Source: Populus alba
Lineage: Eukaryota > Streptophyta > Magnoliopsida > Malpighiales > Salicaceae
Assembly (NCBI RefSeq): GCF_005239225.2
Contig: NC_133298.1
Coordinates: forward strand, 310,001 to 374,000
Reading direction: 5' to 3'
Length of the DNA: 64,000 nt
Below the pieces are notes generated by a model that did not search any database, had not been told where the DNA came from, and worked only from the letters and a program-made list of their open reading frames with translations. This document shows positions 23,966 to 33,902 of the stretch, piece by piece; within the stretch, counting starts at the first letter, position 1, and every line of letters begins with the position of its first letter. The position numbers and the translations under genes are program-made.

Positions 23966-25090
23966 ATAAGTTCTTGCGGCTGCCTCTTCAGTTCATTTTT
24001 TCTTGTCCTCCGTTTCTCACCTTAGAATTTTGATTTTTTTCCTCTCAAATCTTCAAGCTTTGTTGAATCTCTAACAAGCTTGGTTGTGAATCTTCATCAC
24101 ATTAAAAGGTATGTGTTTTTTTTATATTTCATTTCATTTTATTTTATTTTATTTATAGTTATTTTTATGCTTTTTATGTTTTTTGTTTTGTTGTATTTTT
24201 TTGTAATGTAGATAAAGTTTTTGTTTCAACACATTATTAAGGTATGCATATTTCTTCCCTAAAGTCTATAGTTTTTTTTTAAAAAAAATTATTGAATATT
24301 TTTTATTGTTGTATTGGCATAATTGTTATTAGTTAATTTGTTGAATATTTGTTGTTAATGTTGAATTTACCTTAGAATTAGTAATTGCATATGTTGGAAT
24401 AATTAGTAATTTTACTCTATTATTGCATGATTTATGTTTAATTATTTCCATTGGTTTTAATTGTTAGTTTATAATTTTTTTTTTAATTTATTGAATATAT
24501 TTTATTGTTGTATTGACATAATTATTGAATAATTTGTTGAATTATAATTGTTAATGTTGAATTTACCTTAAAATTAGTAATTGGATATGTTGGAATAATT
24601 AGTATTTTTTTTATATTATTGCATGATTTGTGTTTAATTGTTTCCATTGATTTTAATTGTTAGGCTATAATTCTTTTTTAATTTATTGAATATATTTTAT
24701 TGTTGTATTGGCATAATTATTTAATAATTTGTTGAATTAATATTGTTAATGTTGAATTTACCTTAGAATTAGTAATTGAATATGTTGGAAGAATTATTTA
24801 TTTTACTCTATTATTGCATGATTTGTGTTTAATTGTTTCTATTTATTTTGAATTTATTGTTTTGTTGTATTGGCATAATTATTGAATAATTTGTTGAATT
24901 GTAATTGTTAATGTTGAATTTACCTTAGGATTAGCAATTGAATATGTTGGAATAATTAGTATAGATCGGGTGAACTGGTTGTGGCTATTGTTAATATTTG
25001 CAGGTTTGTGGATTTAGGTAGTATCCAGTATAGGGGAGGTGCTGCGAATTTTTTTTAACATTTGAATTTAATTATATAATTATTTATATA
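23966..25090 (+). other. Leader and intron-like region of the second CACTA gene
   Basis: The first part is CT-rich (GCTGCCTCTTCAGTT, CTCTCAAATCTTCAAGC) and resembles a 5' UTR. It is followed by AAAAGGTATGTG, a good donor site near 24106. From 24292 to 24961 there are four tandem copies of a ~195-bp AT-rich unit. A possible acceptor (ATATTTGCAG) ends near 25003. Confidence 0.55.
24292..24961 (+). repeat. Four tandem copies of a ~195-bp AT-rich unit
   Basis: Copies start near 24292, 24490, 24685 and 24850 (shortened). Each holds ATTGTTGTATTGGCATAAT or close variants, then GTTAATGTTGAATTTACCTTA, then GAATATGTTGGAA. Confidence 0.85.
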
Positions 25091-25101
25091 AAATTGGTTA
25101 G

Positions 25102-26003
25102 ATGCGCATAATGAAAATCAAAGCTTCATGTCTGATCGCATCAAGTTCGTCTAGCAGCGATGATGATATTTCCTTAGGTGCCTCTTAAAAAGAGGCACCT
25201 ACAGCACCTGCGATGTCAACCGATGCTGCCTTTTCCAGCACTGTTTCACAGTGCAGAAGCGGTGTGCCTTCGCAGCAGAATCAATTTACCTGCAAGTACG
25301 AGGCATAGTGGAAGGACGATCTTTCAATGTAAGTTTGTTAAGGTTTTTAGTTTTTTTAAAAAAAAAAAAAAATTTAAAACATAATTTATGAAGTAATCAC
25401 TATTTAATTAATTTCATTTCTTTTCAGGTTCACAAACATTGAGGCCGTCCGAGTAATATCATTAGCGTTTAAATCGTCGATGGAGATTCCATTGTTTCAA
25501 TGGAGTCAGATATCCAGGCATCCTGAATGGATGCCTCAAATCAATGCATGGTTTTCCAGATTTCAGGTTCGTGTTAATATATAATTTTCAGCTTATTTCT
25601 AATAAATTCTTAATATAATTGTAAATAAATTATTAAAATTTTAAAAAATTATTTCTTTATATACAGAATCGATTCTGCTGGAACGAGGAACATAACACTA
25701 TTGTGAGGAGGGTATGAGAAAATCACGCGGCAACTAGGTAACATCGAAAACAATACAACTTTTTTTTTACAAAAAAAATTATGTTTCGAAATGTAATTTT
25801 TGGTTGCGTGAAGTAGGTTGCATGATTTTTGATATGAAACCCAAAAAAAGGCAAAACAAACTACGAGGGATAAGGGGTTCTAAGGCTGGAACGATGTTGC
25901 GGTTTGGAGGGATTTCAAACCGATATACATCCCGGAAGATATATGGCCGCACTATCTTCAGCACGTAACGTTTGAGCGGTTCACACGACGCTCATAGTCC
26001 GAT
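25102..26003 (+). pseudogene. Second CACTA transposase gene (Ptta/En-Spm Transposase_24 type), broken
   Basis: This is the accessory CACTA protein (PF03004-like), thought to bind element ends. The first exon, from MRIMKIK at about 25102, encodes a Ser-rich N-terminus and is interrupted by stops. After an intron (GTAAG at about 25329, acceptor TTTCAG near 25427) comes FKSSMEIPLFQWSQISRHPE and WMPQINAWFSRFQ. A second intron follows, then NRFCWNEEHNTIVRRV (25667-25714). A third part ends in YIPEDIWPHYLQHVTFERFT and RRS, then stop (about 25925-25998). The order of W/F/W residues and the WxPEDxWP tail fit the family. Stops and frameshifts make it non-functional, and the element is cut off at about 26026. 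Confidence 0.7.
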
Positions 26004-26450
26004 ACTGGCAACCGGAATCGGCCAATTCATAACCAATATAAAGTTAGCATTTTGGACGGACGGACGTTATATTATTAGTGCTTTCCTGTTATATATATAT
26101 TTAGTTAGCATTTTGGACGGACGTTATATTATTAGTGCTTTCCTGCCATAATGGAATGGATTAGAGCAAGTAGCTTTGACACTATCCCTCGAGAATCTTT
26201 TATTAAAATTTGAGTTTATTGATTGATAAAATAAAAAATTATAATATCTTTTAATCTATAGCGCAACCCACTCTCAATGTTTTTTCACTTGTCTAAAAAA
26301 ATATTTGCTTAATCCATCTCACAAACTATTCAAGGCAAATCATCATGTTTTTATTTAGAAGGTGGTTGAAAGTGTAATTACAGTTATTTTTAAAGATATT
26401 TGAGCCTTCTTGTCATGACATAGGTATTTATATATAGTTACTTTCTGAAT
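26004..26450. other. CACTA breakpoint and resumed DUF247-array spacer
   Basis: From about 26027 the sequence matches the array spacer at 31800 and 46150 (AACCAATATAAAGTTAGCAT, then TTTTGGACGGACG). A 50-60 bp stretch containing that motif is directly duplicated (26041-26090 and 26102-26150). After 26400 it jumps to promoter-side sequence (CATGACATAGGTATTTATAT) normally found at 44080. No CACTA right terminus is present. Confidence 0.75.
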
Positions 26451-26610
26451 TGTTGTAATCCAATTTTTGATTCACTAAGATTTTTCTTGAATGTTATTTT
26501 ATTTCTATTATTATTCATAAAAAATCCAAAAAAAATTAAGAAAAAAGTTTAAAATTCAAAATATATTTTTCTCTAGTCAACCGCATTTTTTCATAAAAAC
26601 CGATTTCACC

Positions 26611-26845
26611 GGGTCAATACAGGTCAAACCATGTCGACCAGGGTAAAAAATGAGTTTTCATGACGTTTCGGGTTAAAACCATCATTTTCGGTCAAAACCA
26701 TTATTTTTTATCAAAACCGAGTCCACAGGGTCAATACGGGTCAAACCATGTCGACCAGGGTAAAAAATGAGTTTTCATGATGTTTCGGGTCAAAAATGTC
26801 ATTTTCGATCCAAACTATCATTTTTGAATTTAACCAAGTCCACCA
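26611..26845 (+). repeat. Direct repeat, period 117 bp
   Basis: CAAACCATGTCGACCAGGGT followed by AAAAAATGAGTTTTCATGA occurs twice, starting at 26611 and 26728, within a region of GGTCAAAACC-like motifs. Confidence 0.85.
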
Positions 26846-27108
26846 GGTCAAAACCATTATTGTTCTGTTAAAACCCGGTTCACCGGGTTGATACCCATCA
26901 AATTTTTTTTGTGTTAGGAGGTTGAAACATGCTTTTTCTAATACTGATTTAAGTTTTTTTGTTTTACCCATATAAATATTTATTATTATATACAATAAAA
27001 CAAAATTAATAAACAAAATTAATAATACAAAAATTTATTAGGGTAGATGAGTTAGTTGCGACGATGCATTATTTTCCTTCGAAATAAATTCATTGTTCCC
27101 TGATCATT

Positions 27109-28101
27109 GGCCATGTTTGTTTTCCCGGAAAGTAGTTTTCGGGAAACCATTTTCCAAATTTTCCTGTGTTTGTTTGTCATTAGAAAAGTTGGTCAACGGA
27201 AAACACTTTTCGGTCAACGAAAAACACTTTCCAGTCAATTTTAGTCAAAGAAAAATTTGGCTTGGTTTTCAGGAAATTGTTTTCCCTTTAGCTGTGTTTG
27301 TTTTCCGGAAAGTGGTTTTCAGGAAATCATTTTCCAAACTTTCTTGTGTTTGTTTGTCATTAGAAAAGTTGGTCAATGGAAAACACTTTCTAGTAAAAGA
27401 AAAATTTGGCTTGGCTTTCAGGAAAGTGTTTTCCTGAAAAAGTTAGGTGGAAAACACTTTCCGGAAGTTGTGAAAAATTTAGAAATGTTATTATTTGCTG
27501 ATTATATCAAATTTGATCCTCAAACTTTTGATTGTTTATATATATATATATATATTGAATATTTATTTTTCAATTTCATCTATTAAAATTTTATTTTTTA
27601 TATTAACTTTGGTCCTTATTTTTATAATTGCTATTTGTTTTTTCTTTATCATTTTTTTATTGAAATTTTTATCTATCAAATTTGGTCCTCATTCTTTTGA
27701 TTGTTACTTATTTTATTTGAAAATAATTTATGAAATGTTGATTATTATTATTTTAATTTCTTCATCTTTCATTTTTTTTAATTTTTTAGATTTGATCTCT
27801 ATTATTTTGATTATTATTTATTTTATTTGAGATAATTTATGAAATTATATTTTTTTTTCAATTTCATTCTCATTCAACTTTTTAATTTGTAAGATTTGTT
27901 CCTTATTATTTTAATAAACTTGAGAAAAATAAAATATTAATAAGTTATTTTCTAGTTCATTTTCCATGACATAACTAAACATTGGAAAGTGTTTTCCAAC
28001 TTATTTTCCATTACACTACCAAACATCGGAAAATACTTTCTTGGAATTCACTTTCCCCAGAATTCACTTTCTAAAAGGAAACTACTTTCCAGCAAACAAA
28101 T
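27109..28101. mobile_element. Non-autonomous TIR element (GGAAAGT-rich) nested in the LTR
   Basis: The left end is TGTTTGTTTTCCCGGAAAGT and the right end is ACTTTCCAGCAAACA, imperfect inverted repeats about 20-25 bp long. Inside are repeated GGAAAACACTTTCC motifs in both orientations, an internal direct duplication (27109-27250 against 27292-27400), and an AT-rich centre with no transposase. It resembles a hAT-like or foldback MITE; the family is not certain. Confidence 0.55.
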
Positions 28102-29176
28102 AGATTACTATTTGAATATTTTTTTAGTTTTTCTTCACGAGAGTAAGATATTGTTTTTTTAAAAAAAAAAACAATTTGAAAAATACCAAAAATATCCTAG
28201 CTGATAGATCTAATAGTGTTAGTTGTGGACCTTTCATTTAATAGGATACAATAGGGCTTACCACACTAGATTAAAACCCGAATCCATCTTAGCCTTTGAA
28301 ATAATCTGTCCTTTGATTCCGTCGTGCCTCGTCACCCGGTGTACCGAGATTTCGGTGCACCGCGCCACACCAGATCACAGCTCAGCTCATCCGAACCGTC
28401 TGATCAACCTGCAGATCAAGCCAATCACAGCCGAATGATCATTTCATCCGAGATCCAACGGCTCACAGCCTTTAGCTGCACTGGTACACCATGCTCGCGT
28501 TCACATCGTTGCAAAATCTCGGAGTCTCTCTCTCCTCTCGCCGGCGACTCTCTCTCTCTCTTCCGATCTCCCATCTCTGGCCGTCTCAAGCCTCTGAAAC
28601 ATCACAGAAAGGTTGCTACCCTGCTATAAAGAAAAACCCAAGTTGTTTTAAGTGTTTTTGCCGCGTCATCTTGCCGGAAAAAGGCCGCGATCTTCGTTGG
28701 CCACTGAAGCTTCAAACTGACGATTCTCCCTCTTCAGCCATCAACGACCGTCGAGACCACCATCATCAGAATCCTCTCCCTCAGATCTACCAGAATCAAC
28801 CATTCATTAGCCAGAAATGTGGTTGGAAAATTTCACCGCCGCCAAGAGTAACCGCGTGTGAGCCACATGTGCCACCAGGGGCAATTTCGTAAATTTCTGA
28901 GAAATTCAACAGTATTTCAGTCTTTTTACCTATACGGGCACTCAGGTAATTTTTTTGAGATTCCTAGCAGTTTTTATTTTATTTTTATATTCAAGTATTT
29001 GTAAATTTTTTTGCATGCTGTAAAACAAAAAAAAACCAAAAAACAAGTATAAAAGGAATAACGACACGAGTCCAACACCCACCCTATCATGTTATTGTTC
29101 ATGGGTCCAAAGCCCAATTCTCGAATATGGTTATACCCATTTCTCAACGATATCATAATAATTTTTGTTTTATAAA

Positions 29177-29590
29177 CGAATATTGTTTGTCGACACGTCT
29201 CTTTTTACAGAAAATAACCGATGTCAAAAGTTTAAATACCGAATATGGATTATGTCCATAATTTCTTTTTGGTAACTCAGATGTACTTCTCCTTTTTAGG
29301 GTTAAACGTCAATATTTTAGACAAGCCACCTATTTTTAGGAATGGATGTCATCCATTTTTTTTTACTCATCTCCTACGAACGTTGTTTGTCGACACGTCT
29401 CTTTTTACAGAAAAGGACTGATGTCAAGGGTATTTAAATACCAAATATGGATTATATCCATAATTTTTTTTTTGGTAACTCAGACGTAAATCTCCTTTTT
29501 AGGGTTAAACGTCGATATTTTAGACGAGTCTCCTACTTTTAGGGATTGATGTCATTTTTAACGTGTCTCCTATTTTTAGGGACCGACGTT
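29177..29590 (+). repeat. Direct repeat, period about 200 bp
   Basis: TTGTTTGTCGACACGTCTCT followed by TTTTTACAGAAAA and AGGGTTAAACGTC, in two copies starting near 29177 and 29377, plus a short third fragment. Confidence 0.8.
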
Positions 29591-29903
29591 AACCATCTTT
29601 AAAAGAAACAAATTGTAAATAAGCTCAAAAGGTAATAGCATTTGAATCAAATAAAAAACACACAAGTAAGGGTAACATTTCTCTTGAAAGGATGTTTTAA
29701 GGGTGGTGTCTACCTTCCCTTAATCATAACTAACCCAGTACCCGAATCTCTTTGACCAGTGTCTAATTTGGGATTTCTAGTTCCCTCGTATTACTATATG
29801 GCGACTCCAATAAAATCTTCATTTCCCCTAATAAAAAAAAATCTTTTTGTTAAAATAAACAAAAAAGCAGAGCCGTCGCCCGACATCGTGTATCAACACG
29901 AAT

Positions 29904-32900
29904 TCTATAAACTTTTCTCACCATTAAAGCCTCCATAGTAGTACTATAGCAAGTAACCCACATATGGTGTTGGGAAATAATCAAGACACCCAATTATACC
30001 CATAAATATCTTAAGAGAGCTTCAGTTGTATAAATATCTATACATACTATACAATTGCAAAATTATTATCCTTATATTATTATAAAATACAGTTTAAGAC
30101 CTCATCTAACAGCTCAACTTAAAATTTTGAGTTGAATTTATTTTTTAACATAGTATTAATGTCTTAATAACCAAGTGGTCACGGATTCGAATCTTATCAT
30201 TCCTATTTATTTGATAAAAATTAAGCACAATGTAATATAAATCTGTTCAAGTTTTAAGCTCAAATTTTTTTCACTTAAAGGAGTTTGTTAGAGAATAATA
30301 TAAATCAAGTCATGAGACATGTACCCCACCTAACAGTTTAAACTTTTAAGTTTAATTGAATAATTCTTTAACACACACTTTTTATATATATTAGGTAAAG
30401 TTTTAGAAATAATTTTATATTACTAAGTCTTAGAAATGATTTTATTATTCTATAATATACTTCTTTAAATGATTTTTTATTTGAATTCGAGATTCACATA
30501 GAATCATTATTACTTATATTTACTCTTCATAATTTAATTATAAAAATTAGAGTTATATGTTGGGATTCAAACTTATGATTATTTTATATTATCAACTGAT
30601 ATTATATTAAAAAAATATTTTAATTTTAAAAATTAAAATATTAGATGAGATATAAAAAATCATTTTATGTTACTTTTTAACATTATTTCATAGTTTAGGC
30701 CTGACCAATTCAAGTGGGTGCGCGCGTGCTAATATTAAACGTATGATGGATATTTAAGTTTTAGGAGTGTCTGTTATTTAAATTATTATTTTTCTCAAGT
30801 ACTAAATATGAAATTTAACTTTATTAGAAAGTATAATTAATTAAAGAACCAAAACATCTAACCTTGATTTCCACATGTATAATTAAGCTACATACGATTC
30901 TTCTTTCCTAACTGCTACAACCAATTTGGAGCTAGCTAGCCTTCTTGTTTACTATTGGTGTTAACGATATAGTCATGGTAAAGGATCACACCATTATGTA
31001 GTTCAGAGCCTGTTGAACATCTCTATGAAAATAAAAATATAAATCACACGGAGTTAAATATATATAGTGGAGAAATTGGTTGTTGATCCTTTGTTGTGGA
31101 GATGGCCCTCAAGAGAAGAACTGGTTTGCTAGCGATACCATGTCGGCTTATTGGTTGATATGTCATGCCAGGGTTTTTATGTATATTATTGATGAAGATT
31201 ATGGAATAATAATTATTAAGAAATCCCAAGTAATAGTACGCAGTTCAAAATGTAGATAAGTTATATATATTTGAAAATTTGCAGACAGCAATTATACTAA
31301 TAACATGTGAAATGCCTTTAGCAGAGATAAAGATTTGGATTGTCCCATGCTCAAAGTGCAAGAAAATTAAAGAACATATAAGGAACAAACTTTTGTTTCT
31401 CCAGTCTTTAGTGTGAGAAAAAGAATAGAAGTCGAGCCCTACCAGGCTGCAACATATGTTTTCATTCGTTTTCTTTTTGTGCTAAATAAGCTTGTACAGA
31501 ATTGTTTTTTTTTTTTTTTTAAAAAAAAAAGCCTGGGAAGAAATTCCTTTTGTCGAGAGACTAGGATTGGATTTTTAAAGATACGTTCCACCTTTTAATT
31601 TCCTGTTCACATCTCAATACTTTCTTCATTAACTTATTTATTTACTATCAATATATATATTATTTAGGACGATCACTTAAAATTGAAGTAGCTTTTAGAT
31701 TAGAGCAAGTATTTTATTAACTTGGAAGTTGGGCTTACTTTCTTCTCCAAAGCATGGTCATGTTCTTAACAAGTGAACAAAGTTAAAACTATCATAACCA
31801 ATATAAAGTTAGCATTTTGGACGGACGGACGTTATATTATTAGTGCTTTCCTGCCATAATGGAATTATGGATTCTAAGCCTAAGGAAAGTTTTGCAACTA
31901 TTTAATTACGAAAGAGAAGAAATTTATCGAGCGTTTCTATTATTCAATGAAGTAATTGCATCATGTAGAAACTCGTATATGTTATATCCTCCAAGTTCTT
32001 GAATCTTAATTAATCTGTCCTTCTACTGAAATTTTATCTTGTTGTTTTTGGATAAACTAAAATTTGATTTAGTTAAATGACTTGATTGGTCCCTCAATTT
32101 TCTTTTTATAGAAAATCCAGGAAAGCCAAGAAGAATTGGCAAAACAAGTTCTTTTCATCCTAATTTCATGAAATTCATGTGTTGAATAAACCATCAAAGA
32201 AGTTCTCTTTGACGAATCTTCTATTAAAATTTAAGTTTATTTATAAATCAAGTAAAAAATTATAATATTTTTTAATTTATAGCGCAACCCACTCTCAATC
32301 TAATCTTTTTTCACTTGTCTAAGAAAGGATTTGCTTAATCCGTCTCACAACCATTCAAGGCAAATCAACATATCTTTATTTAGGGTTATTTAAGAATTTG
32401 ATTGTTTTTTAAAATGTTTTTTATTTAAAAAAATATTAATTTTTTTATAAAATAATTTTTAATTTCAACGCATTATCTAAAATATTAAAAAATTTATTAA
32501 TTTAAAATAATAATAAAAAACAGTTCTAAATGCATTGAATAATAATTCTGGGCGAGTCGACTGCATCAAGAAATGTTAAAGGTAATTCTTGTAGTTTTGG
32601 TGTTTGACAAATATCACATCAACTTTTTTATCTCAGTTTGAATAGATTTTAGTTTTTTTTTTCCCTTTAAATAAACATAATTTAATCTCAATCTTTTTGT
32701 TTATAGTAATGATTAATCTGAAATGACATGTGGTCTGTAAAAAGTTGGGTTTATGTTTTTGAAATGACATGAGGTCAGTAATGAATAATCTGAAATGACT
32801 TGTGGTTAGAAAAAAATTTAGAAGGCAATTTTTTTAAAAAACACATTAAAAAAATTGAGGCGCATCATTGTTCACCATTCATGCTTGAGTAGAGAGACTA

Positions 32901-33902
32901 ATTTTCTTCAAAGAAAAAAAATATAAATAAGACTTCGATTGTGTTAATGAGTTAAATAGAGTATTGACAAGAGTATATGAAGAGGGGAAAGACTTCATCA
33001 GGAGTATCTAATGCTTCGAATTCTATTTCTTTGAATTAAAATGCGCTAATTGGTTTATCATATTAAATTTTATATAATTTTTATTTTTAAATTCATATTA
33101 TTTTTTATTTTTACAAATCATTTAAATCATATGACCTTTAATATGATTGACAAATATTAGGGCATATTGAAAATGTTTTCATCATGACATTTACGTTAAA
33201 TTTATTTTCCAATTTATTTTTTGTAATTTTTTTTAAAATTAGTTACTTTCTTTATTTGAATTTATCAAAGAGAATATTTTTCTATAAATAAATTATTTTT
33301 ATTTAATAATTTTTGAATGTTGGAAGCAAGATAAAAAAATATATAATATTTATGATGGTATTAATAATAATAATAGTTATGATGGTAACATTAATTATAG
33401 CTATAATGATAGTATTTATGATAATGATTTTTATAGCAATAATAATGAAGATAGTGACAGTAGTTATACCATATTTGTTGTTGTTATGTTAATAGTGGTG
33501 TTAGAGAATTATAAAATGAATATAATAAAATAATAGTTATATTGATGATAGATGTTTAAAACTTAAAAGATATAAGAAAAAAACAGTTAATAGGAAAAGA
33601 CACTTTTGATAAATGGATTACTTGATCATTGATAATAGAAAGAAAAAAAGATAAAAGAAAATGTAACTAGAAGTTGTAATATGCCTGAATAAAATAAGAA
33701 AAAGCGGAAGAAGATATTACAAAGTTAAAACTATTTTATTTGAAATTGAAAATTCAAGAAAAGTTTCTCTGTCTAGTTTATTTAATTTTCTCTCAAGGAA
33801 ATTCAAAACTAACAAATATCTATCGGAGGAAATAGACTCAAACACCAATAGATCAAATTGTACACGGAAATATTGAAGAGATGAAGCATTTGCAGTAATC
33901 AT
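29904..33902. other. DUF247-array spacer (upstream flank of lost copy to downstream flank of gene 1)
   Basis: It matches 44110-46400 closely and 49150-52300 more loosely, with the same order of landmarks: CACATATGGTGTTGGG, CCAAGTGGTCACGGATTCGA, GGTTTGCTAGCGATACCATG (31121-31140), TTTGCAGACAGCAATTAT (31280) and GCGCAACCCACTCTCAAT (32281). No convincing coding region lies here. Short ORFs at 31044-31229 and 31413-31598 are repeated in the other spacers but are not kept in frame. A T(n)A(n) tract lies at 31506-31530. Bases 32390-33710 are AT-rich with MITE-like stretches. Confidence 0.75.
30169..30195 (+). repeat. tRNA-like A/B-box motif (possible SINE fragment)
   Basis: ACCAAGTGGTC followed by GGATTCGAATC resembles Pol III box A and box B, too close together for a tRNA. 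Copies lie at 44409-44440 and, diverged, at 50358-50386. The motif is part of the duplicated spacer, so the copies are not independent insertions. Confidence 0.3.

Larger units (their letters stand above)
26451..29898 (+). mobile_element. Long solo LTR with a nested TIR element
   Basis: Starts TGTTGTAATCCAATTTTTGA and ends ...ATCGTGTATCAACA. Flanks are TGAAT (26446-26450) and CGAAT (29899-29903). The uninterrupted site in the other array copies reads ...TTTCCGAATTCTATAAAC (44104 region), which confirms a 5-bp duplication with one later C-to-T change. Contents: two direct repeats of period 117 (26611 and 26728), a nested TIR element (27109-28101), a GC-rich leader-like zone (28320-28900), two direct repeats of period ~200 (29177 and 29377), and the family end block (29690-29898). 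There is no coding domain. Confidence 0.8.

Noticed and set aside
27495..27830. 111-codon Ile/Leu/Phe-rich ORF as a membrane protein
   Set aside because: Translation of an AT-rich stretch inside a TIR element. The residues follow base composition.
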